NCBI GenBank assembly: GCA_016714535.1
Contig: JADKDR010000005.1
Coordinates: 310,001-374,000, forward strand
From: Bacteroidota bacterium
GTDB lineage: Bacteria; Bacteroidota; Bacteroidia; AKYH767-A; OLB10
Direction: 5' to 3'
Length of the DNA: 64,000 bases
The notes beneath the pieces are model-generated. The model did not search any database and was not told the origin of the DNA. It worked only from the letters and a program-made list of their open reading frames with translations. The translations under genes were made by a program, and so were the position numbers. Positions 1-8,708 of this stretch are shown here, one piece after another. Each line of letters opens with the position of its first letter. The first letter of the stretch is position 1.

Positions 1-1368
1 CCCATTTCGATTTTATGGCATTTCGCTGCTCGTTCATGTTTGCTAGTTCTGTTGCCAACTCACTCATGCGCTTGTTGTCATTTTCACGCTTAATGGCTTC
101 ACGTTCAATTTCTAGCTGCATTATTTTGCGTTGAATGGTATCAAGTTCTTCGGGCACAGAGTTCATCTCTAGCCGCAGTTTACTTGCTGCTTCGTCAATC
201 AGGTCAATGGCTTTGTCAGGTAAAAAGCGATCGCTTATATATCGTTGCGATAATTCAACTGCGGCAATGATGGCCTCATCTTTTATTCGCACTTTATGAT
301 GCGATTCGTACCTTTCTTTTAAACCGCGCAGTATGGCAATGGCGTCTTCGGTATCTGGTTCTTCAACCATTACCTTTTGAAACCTGCGTTCAAGCGCCTT
401 GTCTTTTTCAATATATTTTTGATATTCGTTAAGGGTGGTAGCACCTATGGCACGCAATTCACCTCTTGCCAGGGCAGGCTTTAAAATATTTGCTGCATCC
501 ATAGCTCCATCGTTGCCCCCTCCGGCACCAACAAGTGTGTGTATTTCGTCAATAAATAAGACGGCAGTTCCTTCGCTTCCAATTACTTCTTTTACTACTG
601 ATTTTAAGCGCTCTTCAAATTCGCCTTTGTATTTTGCTCCGGCAATTAGGGCTCCCATATCAAGAGAGTAAATAGTTTTATCTTTTAAATTTTCGGGTAC
701 ATCTCCATTTATAATTCGATGAGCAAGACCTTCGGCTATTGCCGTTTTTCCAACACCCGGTTCGCCTACCAATACAGGGTTGTTCTTGGTTCTGCGCGAG
801 AGTATTTGCAATACGCGTCTTATTTCTTCGTCTCGGCCTATTACAGGGTCAAGCTTGCCACCGCTTGCCAGTTCATTTAGGTTTTTTGCATACTTATTAA
901 GCGCCTGATAGGTGTTATCACTTGTTTCGCTCTGAACCTTAGAGCCTTTGCGCATGTCTTTGATTGCTGCAAGCAGACCTTTTCGGTGAGGCCACTGTCT
1001 TTTAGTATCGTACCTGTACTTTCTCCATATTTCAATATCGAGAGTAGCAAGTGCTCATGAGCTACAAATTCATCTCCAAATTCCTTTAAAAAACCTGTAG
1101 CATTGGCAAGCACCTTATTGGCTGCCGGTGAAAGGTAAACTTCGCCACCACTTACTTTGGGTTGTTTTTGTAATTGCTCATTTATTTTTTCGGTAACATG
1201 ATTTACGTTTATATTGTTCTTCTTTAGTAAATAAGAAATGATAGAGTCGGGCTCAGTGATCATTTGGTATAGCAAATGAGTATTATCTATTTGCTGATGA
1301 CCCGCCTGCAAAGCCATTTGGTGAGCTTGTTGGAGTAATTCCTGTGTTTTGATGGTCAAATTTTTCAT
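1..1368 (-). CDS. clpB: ClpB disaggregase, N-terminal part (cut by window edge; one frameshift)
   Basis: ATP-dependent Hsp100 chaperone that threads aggregated proteins through a hexameric ring with DnaK in the cytosol. The start is the ATG at 1368. The first ~130 residues form the double Clp N-domain ('MKNLTIKTQELLQQAHQMAL'). After that the frame breaks near 978-981: after 'SGLTEK' one base is missing, and restoring it gives 'GLLAAIKDMRKGSKVQSETS' and then the first AAA+ module. Walker A 'GEPGVGKTA' lies at about 770-742 and Walker B 'VLFIDEIH' at about 560-540. The start of the coiled-coil middle domain lies near 190-1, where the window cuts the gene. The frameshift is probably a sequence error, since both sides are otherwise perfectly conserved. 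No clear TAnnTTTG box was found upstream. Family assignment is certain. Confidence 0.95.
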
Positions 1369-1608
1369 AACTAGAAAGTGATATTGGTTTGTTTGAATAC
1401 CACTTGCAGCATAAATCTTTCCATTTGATTTATTAGGTCATTTTGGCGCATTAGTTTGAATAAAACGGAAAATATTTCGGAAAGTATAGGGTTATAGTGA
1501 CAAAATTATCATTCAGTATTTTAAAAATAGATAGTCCTTAGCAATAGTCCGGTTTTTTACCTACCTTTATTAATCATAATTGGCATTATATGTTTTATTG
1601 ATAAGTGC

Positions 1609-1693
1609 CTAAATTTTATTGAAAATAATTTTTCTTTTAAGTTTAACCGTTGAAGTAAGTTCAACGGAAGCCACCGTCCATTCTTTGGCAATC
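1609..1693 (-). pseudogene. Fossil of an acyl-CoA synthetase C-terminus
   Basis: Read leftwards this stretch encodes 'EKIAKEWTVASVELTSTVKL' followed by 'KRKIIFNKI' and a stop. That is the C-terminal tail of the long-chain acyl-CoA synthetase encoded at 3367-5135, which reads 'IAKEWTVASGELTPTLKLKR'. A 29-base segment (1665-1693) is identical to 3459-3487, with imperfect similarity extending to about 1618. Nothing upstream of it on the same strand resembles the rest of an AMP-ligase, so only about 85 bp of the 3' end survives. It is either the remnant of a second paralogue or a partial duplication. The two copies lie in the same orientation and bracket the DEAD-box gene. Confidence 0.75.
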
Positions 1694-1741
1694 TTTTCTC
1701 TAAGGTTGGTATTTTCAAAACGCAGATAGACATATCCACAC

Positions 1742-1805
1742 CCTATGGTTTGTGTTTTCATAAACCCACTATGCCTATGGTTTGTGTTTTCACAAACCCA
1801 CTTTT
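1742..1805. repeat. Two tandem 32-bp units, each with a hairpin
   Basis: Two head-to-tail copies (1742-1773 and 1774-1805) differ at only a few positions. Each contains an inverted repeat: in the second copy GGTTTGTG-TTTT-CACAAACC is a perfect 8-bp stem with a 4-base loop (1779-1798); in the first, one stem position is mismatched. They lie about 100 bp upstream of the helicase start, next to the acyl-CoA synthetase fossil. They could be a dispersed palindromic repeat (REP-like), an RNA structure in the helicase leader, or a weak bidirectional transcription stop. Sequence alone does not decide between these. Confidence 0.7.
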
Positions 1806-1902
1806 GCTGCCTGTCAAAAATAAACGCTACCTTGGGCAACTTTTTATAAAACAAACAGATATAATATTTTCATACCGGTCTATTCCGGCAAACAATTTTC
1901 AC

Positions 1903-3198
1903 ATGCATTTTAATTCATTAGGTATTATCGAACCTATTCTAAAAGCGATAGAGAAGGAAGGCTATACTACGCCTACACCCATACAAAAACAAGCAATACC
2001 AATAGTACTACAAGGGACAGATTTGCTGGGATGTGCACAAACAGGCACCGGAAAAACGGCTGCTTTTGCAATACCAATTTTACAATTGTTGAGCGCAGTT
2101 CAAACCAACGACAAGAAACTAAAAATTCGCAGTCTTATTGTAACACCAACACGCGAACTTGCCATACAAATAAACGAAAGTTTTAAAGCCTATGGCCGGC
2201 ATACAAGATTGCGCAGCACTGTTGTGTTTGGCGGTGTGGCACAGGGACCACAAACTAATGCTTTGCTGCATGGTGTAGATATACTTATAGCCACTCCCGG
2301 TCGGTTGCTCGACCTTATGAATCAAGGATATATCTCCCTGCGCGATATTGAAATATTTGTGCTTGACGAAGCCGATCGCATGCTCGATATGGGCTTTATT
2401 CATGATGTGCGAAAATTAATTGCTGTGCTACCAACAAAGCGCCAATCGTTATTTTTCTCTGCAACAATGCCTCCTGAGATTGTAAAACTTGCGTCAAGCA
2501 TTTTACACCATCCAAAAAAGGTTGAAGTTACACCCGAATCAACCACTGCCGAAACGGTGCAGCAATACATTTACTTTGTTGATAAAGGCAATAAAAATTC
2601 GTTATTGATTGATGTGCTTAAGGACACAAAAATAAAAACCGCATTAGTATTTACTCGAACAAAGCATGGTGCCGATAAAGTCGTAAAAGTTCTGGAGAAG
2701 TATCACATAAAGGCCGAGGCCATACATGGTAATAAAGCGCAAAACGCTCGGCAACGTGCTTTATCAAATTTCAAAGCACAAACCACTCGTGTATTAGTTG
2801 CAACAGATATTGCCGCACGCGGTATTGATGTTGACGATTTGCAATATGTGATAAATTACGAAATGCCAAACGTTGCCGAAACGTATGTTCACCGTATAGG
2901 TCGAACAGGTCGCGCGGGTGCTTCGGGCACAGCTTTTTCGTTTTGCGATGCAGAAGAAAAAGCATACCTCCGCGATATTGAAAGATTGATAACAAAACGT
3001 ATTCCTGTGATTGCTGATCATGCGTATCCATTGATTGATAATTATCCGGTGCCTACTGCACAAAAGCAACAACAGCGTAGGCCTCAGCAAGGCGCAAGAC
3101 CACAACAAGGTAGCTCCAAGCCACAAGGGGCCAAAAAGCAAGCAGCTAAACCACAAAGAAACTGGCAACGCAATAAAAGGCGGAATACAAGTGCATAG
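1903..3198 (+). CDS. rhlE: DEAD-box RNA helicase, RhlE type
   Basis: ATP-dependent RNA helicase of the RhlE group, acting on structured RNA and ribosome assembly. All family motifs are visible: Q motif 'TPTPIQKQAIP' (residues ~23-33), Walker A 'AQTGTGKT' (45-52), 'PTRELAIQ', 'ATPGRLLDL', the DEAD box in 'VLDEADRMLDMGF', 'SATMP', and in the second RecA domain 'VLVATDIAARGIDV' and 'YVHRIGRTGRAG'. The last ~50 residues are a Q/R/K-rich low-complexity tail, common in RhlE proteins and likely RNA-binding. I chose the ATG at 1903 ('MHFNSLGII') because the upstream in-frame extension runs through the tandem repeat and has no conserved residues. The gene stands alone, convergent with the acyl-CoA synthetase. 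Assignment to RhlE rather than another DEAD-box subgroup is less certain than the family. Confidence 0.93.
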   Translation: MHFNSLGIIEPILKAIEKEGYTTPTPIQKQAIPIVLQGTDLLGCAQTGTGKTAAFAIPILQLLSAVQTNDKKLKIRSLIVTPTRELAIQINESFKAYGRHTRLRSTVVFGGVAQGPQTNALLHGVDILIATPGRLLDLMNQGYISLRDIEIFVLDEADRMLDMGFIHDVRKLIAVLPTKRQSLFFSATMPPEIVKLASSILHHPKKVEVTPESTTAETVQQYIYFVDKGNKNSLLIDVLKDTKIKTALVFTRTKHGADKVVKVLEKYHIKAEAIHGNKAQNARQRALSNFKAQTTRVLVATDIAARGIDVDDLQYVINYEMPNVAETYVHRIGRTGRAGASGTAFSFCDAEEKAYLRDIERLITKRIPVIADHAYPLIDNYPVPTAQKQQQRRPQQGARPQQGSSKPQGAKKQAAKPQRNWQRNKRRNTSA

Positions 3199-3366
3199 CA
3201 GCAAATGAGAAGTTTATAAAGTAAAAATGTTTACCAATGTGATAGATACCGCTATTTAATTTGGCGACATTTTATGCACTAAAAGATTAAATATTTTTTT
3301 TGATATACTCGCGTAATGCTTTGATTAACAAAAAACAGTTTTAGCAGAAAACGCAATCAGCTATTA

Positions 3367-5135
3367 TTAAGTTTCTACCGAATATATTTTGTTTATCAAT
3401 TCTTTATTATTCTCAAATATTATTTTCCTTTTCAATTTAAGCGTTGGGGTAAGTTCACCGGAAGCCACCGTCCATTCTTTGGCAATCATTAATTCGCGCT
3501 TAATTTTTTCTACCTGTCCAAGTTTGTTATTTACTTTAGCTACTTCGAGTCAATTTTCTTAATCACATCCGCATTCAATATCATCTGTTCAGGGGTAGTG
3601 TAGGGTATACCTTTAATGTTGCACCAGCTTTCCATGTAATTAAAATTAGGGCAAATTATAGCTGATGCAAATTTTTGATTCTCTCCAATAACCATTGTAT
3701 TCTCAATAAAAGGCGATTCTTTAAGCAAATTTTCGATTGGCTGTGGAGCTATGTATTTACCACCACTGGTTTTAAAAATTTCTTTTTTACGATCAGTAAT
3801 TTTCAAATATTTATTGTTGACCATCGTGCCAATATCACCAGTATGCAACCAGCCATCACTGTCTATTACTTCTTTGGTTAGGTCATCCCGTTTATAATAG
3901 CCTTGCATCACACTTGGACCTTTGCAGAGTATCTCCCCATCTTCTGCAATTTTTACCTGCACGTTTTCAATTACTAATCCAACACTGCCAAAGCAAGCAC
4001 TACCCGGTTCAAGATAATTTACTGATATAACAGGCGATGTCTCGCTCAGTCCATAACCTTCGAGTATGGGAATTTCGGCTGCCCAAAAAATACGTGCCAG
4101 TCGCTCCTGCAATGCTGCGCCACCACTTACAATGCATTTTACGTTATTACCAAGTCCTTCGCGCCATTTGCTGAAAACTAATTTGCGGGCCAGCTTTAAC
4201 TTGGTTTCATAAAACCAACCATTCTTTTTATCTAATTCATATTGCAAGCCAAGGTTTACTGCCCACATAAAAATGGCTCTTTTTACTGGAGGTGCCGCCT
4301 TACCCTTGGCCATTATTTTGTCATATACCTTTTCAATTAATCTGGGCACAGCAGAAAACACATCTGGTTTTACCTCTTTAATATTATCTCCAATTTTTTC
4401 GATGCTTTCAGCATAATAAATACTCACGCCAATGTACATATACAGGTATGTTAACATCCGCTCATACACATGGCAAAGTGGAAGAAAACTGAGTGCTGTA
4501 TGACGATGGTCAACCGGAGGTAGAGTGCGACAAGCGAGAAAATTAGAAACAAGATTATGGTGCGACAGCATCACTCCTTTTGGATTTCCGGTTGTTCCGC
4601 TGGTATAGATTAAGGTAGCAAGGTCAGTAGGTTTTACTGCTTTCTTCCGGGTTTCAACTTGCTCATCGGTAACCGCTTTACCTTCATGCGCAATGGCTGT
4701 CCAATGAGCAGCTCCCGTTATGGTATCAAATGTAAATAGGTGCTTCAGGTTTGGCAAGTCATTTTTAATCTGCATGATCTTGGTGTATAAAGCTTCATCG
4801 CTCACTACAATCAATTTGGCTTCGCAATCATTAAGTATAAACTTGTACTCGCTTTCGCTTATAGTTGGATAGATGGAAACATGCACGCCTCCCGTTTGTA
4901 GGATTGCATGATCCAGTATATTCCATTCAGGCCGATTGTTGGAGATGGACGCTACCTTGTCATTGTGCACAATGCCAAGTGCCAGTAGCCCCTTCGTATA
5001 GGAATTAACCTGGCTGATAACTTCCGAAGTACTGTGCTTGCGCCAGGTACCATTTTCTTTTCCTGCAAGCATATCATCTTTTGGATAATTGGATAACTGC
5101 CACGGCAGTAGGTCAAACAATCGGGTTACTTCCAT
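3367..5135 (-). CDS. fadD: Long-chain fatty acid-CoA ligase (one frameshift near the 3' end)
   Basis: AMP-forming ligase that activates fatty acids to acyl-CoA at the inner membrane. Motifs: P-loop 'LIYTSGTTGNPKGVMLSHHN', 'EGYGLSETSP', 'GWLHTGDIGT' and 'DRKKEIFKTSGGKYIAPQPI', in the order of the long-chain (FadD15/FAA) subfamily. The uninterrupted frame stops at 3540 after 'VIKKIDSK'. One missing base near 3543-3546 restores 'IDSEVAKVNNKLGQVEKIKR' and a C-terminal tail ending at the TAA at 3367-3369, giving 589 residues, about the normal length for the subfamily. The tail is the part that also exists as a fossil at 1609-1693. The gene stands alone between the helicase and the divergent heptose operon. 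The break is most simply a sequence error. Substrate chain length is inferred from subfamily only. Confidence 0.92.
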
Positions 5136-5505
5136 TTCTTTTTATTTTAAGTTGAGGTGGATAAATCTACTAATGATTTTTAATTCGTAAGAGCAATTAT
5201 AATCTTTTTATTTTGAACTTATTATTAAACGCTTTTTTTTGATTAGTAAGAAATTTAATAAAGACTTTAATTATGTGGCAAGTGCACAGTGCCAATGGAG
5301 CCCGCCTCGTGTGATGGATTATACAGATAATCTGAAAATTCGCCATAAGGAAACAGTTGCATAAATCAAAGCTAGGCTCTAAGCAAATGGTATGTAGTTT
5401 AATTAACTGCCTTTTGGTGCATGGTAATAGTCAGTTGCCAATTGGAATATTTGTTTGCTTTTGATTATGAGATAAGGCATTTTTGCCCCGCAAAAAAAAA
5501 ATGAA
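5136..5505. other. Intergenic region between divergent fadD and hddA
   Basis: 370 bp without a supportable gene. It must hold the promoters of the leftward acyl-CoA synthetase and the rightward heptose operon. I found no exact TAnnTTTG box with a well-spaced -33 element. 'CATTTTTG' close to the hddA start is a one-mismatch candidate. No RNA gene or repeat was recognised. Confidence 0.5.
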
Positions 5506-6531
5506 ATGATTATAAGAAGTAAGGCGCCTTTGCGATTGGGTTTGGCGGGCGGTGGTACCGATGTTAGTCCTTACTCGGAAATGTATGGCGGGGCCATACT
5601 TAATGCCACCATAAGTCGATATGCTTTTTGTACCATCATCCCTACGGATGATGGCATCATTACAATAAATGCCCGCGATCAGCAACAGGAAATAAATTAC
5701 CCAAGCAGCCTAACCTTGCCATTTGATGGAAAGCTGGATTTGATAAAAGGGGTATACAACCGGATAGTTAAAGACTTTGGCAGTAAGGCCCTATCCTTTC
5801 GCATGGATACCTTTGTTGATGCTCCTCCGGGCTCAGGCCTAGGATCATCTTCAACCTTGGTAGTGGCCATAATTGGCGCATTTGCCGAGTGGCTGCGCAT
5901 TCCGCTTGGCGAATACGACATTGCTCAACTTGCTTATTCCATAGAACGCGAAGACCTTGGGTATGCAGGAGGAAAGCAGGATCAGTATGCTGCTACTTTT
6001 GGCGGTGTAAATTTTATGGAGTTTCACGAAAACGGAAAAGTCATTGTTAATCCATTGCGCATAAAGGATATGGTCATGCATGAGTTACAACATAACCTGA
6101 TACTTTTTAATACCGAAACTTCAAGACTATCATCAACCATCATCGAAGAGCAGGCAAAAAATGTGAAAGAGAAAAATGAGAAATCCATTGAAGCCATGCA
6201 TCAGCTTAAGCAACAGGCAATTCAAATGAAAGAAGCCTTGCTTACCGCTAAAGTAGATAGTATAGGGGAGGTGCTGCACTTTGGCTGGCAACAAAAAAAA
6301 CGTATGGCTGCCAATATCAGCAATACGCTAATTGATGCTATTTACGAAAAAGCTATAGCAGCAGGCGCTACCGGAGGAAAAATATCAGGGGCCGGAGGAG
6401 GTGGTTTTATGACCTTTTACGCACCTGCCAACAAAAAGTATGATGTGGTTAATCTGCTTTCATCAGTTGGCGGCACTGTAATTAACTATAACTTTGTAAG
6501 CGAGGGTTTAGTAACATGGACAACTAATTAA
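5506..6531 (+). CDS. hddA: D-glycero-alpha-D-manno-heptose 7-phosphate kinase (GHMP kinase)
   Basis: Phosphorylates heptose 7-phosphate at C1 to the 1,7-bisphosphate, the second step towards GDP-D-glycero-alpha-D-manno-heptose. GHMP-kinase signatures: N-terminal 'RSKAPLRLGLAGGGTDVSPY', ATP-binding 'PPGSGLGSSSTL' (~residues 106-117) and C-terminal 'GGKISGAGGGGFMTFY' (~291). The 341-residue length matches HddA, and the 'LGLAGGGTDVSPYSE' opening separates HddA/fucokinase-type enzymes from galactokinases. It starts an operon: gmhA follows after 15 bp, then hddC and gmhB, which together make up the GDP-heptose pathway and fix the substrate better than the sequence alone. The product would feed surface polysaccharide or glycoprotein. 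The function is secure at pathway level. Confidence 0.9.
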   Translation: MIIRSKAPLRLGLAGGGTDVSPYSEMYGGAILNATISRYAFCTIIPTDDGIITINARDQQQEINYPSSLTLPFDGKLDLIKGVYNRIVKDFGSKALSFRMDTFVDAPPGSGLGSSSTLVVAIIGAFAEWLRIPLGEYDIAQLAYSIEREDLGYAGGKQDQYAATFGGVNFMEFHENGKVIVNPLRIKDMVMHELQHNLILFNTETSRLSSTIIEEQAKNVKEKNEKSIEAMHQLKQQAIQMKEALLTAKVDSIGEVLHFGWQQKKRMAANISNTLIDAIYEKAIAAGATGGKISGAGGGGFMTFYAPANKKYDVVNLLSSVGGTVINYNFVSEGLVTWTTN

Positions 6532-6546
6532 CTATGACCATATACC

Positions 6547-7125
6547 ATGAGTGATAAAATAAGAAACATTATACAGGCATCAGTAGATACCAAGTTAAAA
6601 TGGATGAATGATGCTGCGCTGATACATACCATAGAGCAAGTGGTTACGGAAATTACAAACTGTTTTAAGGCAGATGGGAAACTTTTGTTGTGTGGCAATG
6701 GCGGTAGTGCTGCCGATGCACAACACCTTGCCGCTGAGTTCACCGGCAGGTTTTATACCGACCGCGAGCCATTATTTGCTGAGGCTTTACATGTAAACAC
6801 CTCGTACCTGACGGCTGTTGCAAACGATTACTCATACGATGAAGTGTATGCACGCCTTGTGAAGGCCAAAGGCCGCAAGGGTGATATTTTAATTGCCCTT
6901 TCCACCTCAGGCAATTCAGCTAATATTATCAAAGCCCTCCAAGTAGCTAAGGAGCGTGGATTAATTATAGTAGGTCTTACTGGAGCCACCGGAGGAAAAA
7001 TGAAGGACTTGTGCAATTACTTAATAAACATACCGAGTAACGACACCCCGCGTATTCAGGAAAGTCACATTACCGCAGGCCACATTATTTGCCAGCTGGT
7101 AGAAGAAAACATGTTTAATTCCTGA
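6547..7125 (+). CDS. gmhA: Sedoheptulose 7-phosphate isomerase
   Basis: Converts sedoheptulose 7-phosphate to D-glycero-D-manno-heptose 7-phosphate, the first committed step of heptose activation. A single SIS domain fills the 192 residues: 'LLCGNGGSAADAQHLAAEF' carries the phosphate loop and the catalytic Glu region, 'ALSTSGNSANIIKAL' is the second sugar-phosphate loop, and 'ESHITAGHIICQLVE' near the end holds the conserved His of GmhA. The length is that of the homotetrameric bacterial enzyme. It lies between hddA and hddC with gaps of about 15 bp on each side, so all are probably one transcript. Confidence 0.92.
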   Translation: MSDKIRNIIQASVDTKLKWMNDAALIHTIEQVVTEITNCFKADGKLLLCGNGGSAADAQHLAAEFTGRFYTDREPLFAEALHVNTSYLTAVANDYSYDEVYARLVKAKGRKGDILIALSTSGNSANIIKALQVAKERGLIIVGLTGATGGKMKDLCNYLINIPSNDTPRIQESHITAGHIICQLVEENMFNS

Positions 7126-7138
7126 AACCCTTCGAATA

Positions 7139-7849
7139 TTGAACACACATATTAAAGAAGCTATCATCATTGCCGGTGGACTTGGAACACGACTACAGCA
7201 CCTACTTCCCGGTATACCTAAACCTATGGCACCTGTGTGTGGCAAACCATTTTTATATTATTTGCTTAGTAAGTTGAATAAGCAAGGCTTTACAGATGTT
7301 GTGCTTTCAGTTGGGCATTTGCATGAGCATATTACAGATTATTTCGGAAATGATTTTGGAAACATGCGTTTGCATTATTCCATTGAGCATACCCCTTTGG
7401 GTACAGGAGGCGCTATAAAGCTGGCCCTGCAAAAAATAGAGGATGTTGCTGTTGTATTAAATGGCGATACATTGTTCGATATCGACTTGCAGCAGTTTTA
7501 TAGTCTTTTTTTGAAGCATGAATGCGATCTGGCCATTGCCCTTAAGCCCATGCATGACTTTGAACGGTATGGAACCGTTGAAACCAATTTGCATGGAAGA
7601 ATTACCCGCTTTGTCGAAAAAAAGTATTTGAAAGAAGGAGTTATTAATGGTGGAATCTATTGCCTTAGAAATAATTTTTTTGATATCGTGAAAATGCCTC
7701 AGGCATTTTCGTTTGAAAAGGAAATTCTTGAAAATATGGCAGCTAACCTATGGATTCAAGGTATTGAATTTCAAGATTATTTTATTGATATTGGTATTCC
7801 CGAAGATTATAATAAAGCACAGCATGAGTTTGCAAAAATTGATAATTGA
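7139..7849 (+). CDS. hddC: D-glycero-alpha-D-manno-heptose 1-phosphate guanylyltransferase
   Basis: Nucleotidyltransferase that joins GTP and heptose 1-phosphate to give GDP-heptose. The N-terminus 'EAIIIAGGLGTRLQHLLPGI' followed by 'PKPMAPVCGKPF' is the nucleotide-binding signature, 'VLNGDTLFDID' holds the metal-binding Asp, and 'FSFEKEILENM' with 'FIDIGIPEDY' complete the RfbA-like fold. The 236-residue length matches HddC. No ATG exists near the expected start. The TTG at 7139, 13 bp after gmhA, is the best candidate, so the start codon is unusual. The 3' end overlaps the start region of gmhB by about 10 bp. GDP rather than ADP or CDP is inferred from the presence of hddA, since HddA makes the alpha-anomer of the GDP branch. 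Confidence 0.88.
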   Translation: MNTHIKEAIIIAGGLGTRLQHLLPGIPKPMAPVCGKPFLYYLLSKLNKQGFTDVVLSVGHLHEHITDYFGNDFGNMRLHYSIEHTPLGTGGAIKLALQKIEDVAVVLNGDTLFDIDLQQFYSLFLKHECDLAIALKPMHDFERYGTVETNLHGRITRFVEKKYLKEGVINGGIYCLRNNFFDIVKMPQAFSFEKEILENMAANLWIQGIEFQDYFIDIGIPEDYNKAQHEFAKIDN

Positions 7850-8374
7850 TAGGAGGTGGAACTTGTTTCTTGATCGGGATGGTGTATTAAATAAAATGTT
7901 GCCCAACGATTATGTCAAATCCTGGACGAGTTTGAGTGGCTGCCGGGCGTAAAGCCTGCATTGGTAGTGCTAAGTAAAATATTTTCGCGCATCATTATCG
8001 TTACGAATCAACAAGGGGTGGGTAAGGGTTTGATGAACGAAGAGGATTTAGAAAGTATACACACCATGTTAACAACCGAAGTCCGACTTAGTGGTGGGCG
8101 TATAGATGCCATTTACGCTGCTACATGCTTAAAAGATGAGGATACCAAAAAAATGCGCAAGCCCAATACAGGTATGCTTTTACTTGCGCAAGAGCAATTT
8201 GAAGAAATCGATTTTAAAAAATCAATTATCGTGGGTGATAGTATAAGTGATTTGCAAATGGGGCATGCATTGGGATTAATAACCATAGCATGCAACAATT
8301 CGCAAATACATGAACATGCAGATTATAACATTCCAAACCTAACCGGAATTTTAGCTTTACTCGAATATAAATAA
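7839..8374 (+). CDS. gmhB: Heptose 1,7-bisphosphate 7-phosphatase (one frameshift)
   Basis: HAD-superfamily phosphatase that removes the 7-phosphate of heptose 1,7-bisphosphate, between the kinase and the guanylyltransferase. The nucleophile motif 'NLFLDRDGVLNK' and 'VTNQQGVGKGLM' are in two different frames. Inserting one base after 7925 ('TGG|ACGAG' to 'TGGGACGAG') joins them as 'SWDEFEWLPGVKPALVVLSK'. Downstream are 'RKPNTGMLLLAQ' and 'IIVGDSISDLQMG', the conserved Lys and Asp motifs. The zinc-loop Cys/His ligands of E. coli GmhB are not evident, as in some HisB-N-type members. The joined product has about 178 residues. No ATG precedes the HAD motif; TTG at 7839 is the likeliest start, overlapping hddC. 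The break is probably a sequence error. Confidence 0.85.
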
Positions 8375-8708
8375 TAGGTTATTTCCTTGAAGGAGCTCTT
8401 TTTTAAATCATAATCGGAGACGAATTCAGCATAACAAAGCAAGAAATATCCCTGATAATCGCAAGATTACTTCTTATATTCAATCTTTTGTATTAGGCGG
8501 TTTAGCATTATCAGATTGGGTGGACTTATATCGATTGAAATGTTAGTCATAGATAAGAATTCATCATGCATTTGGAGAAAAGAATTAGAAATGCTGCCTC
8601 AGTTGGCCAGAACAGCCGATAATCAGCCCGAATAAAACTTTGCTTCTTATTTTTATTTTCGGTAAGTAATTCTACTTTTGAACCCTCAAAAATTTCACCT
8701 TCACAACT
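8375..8708. other. Intergenic region upstream of dnaN
   Basis: 334 bp with no convincing gene on either strand. It contains a TAnnTTTG-type -7 box close to dnaN (listed separately). No tRNA, terminator or repeat was recognised. Confidence 0.5.
8673..8680 (+). promoter_or_regulatory. Putative dnaN -7 promoter box
   Basis: TACTTTTG fits the Bacteroidota -7 consensus TAnnTTTG exactly and lies 29 bp before the dnaN ATG. No clean TTTG -33 element sits 19-21 bp upstream, so this is a half-supported prediction. Confidence 0.45.

Noticed and set aside
1557..1854. Minus-strand reading frames in the clpB-rhlE space as real genes
   Set aside because: They run over the tandem repeat and the fadD fossil. 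Only the fossil part is recognisable.
1750..1902. N-terminal extension of the DEAD-box helicase from 1750
   Set aside because: It would begin at a TTG inside the tandem repeat and adds ~51 residues with no family conservation. The ATG at 1903 matches the family start.
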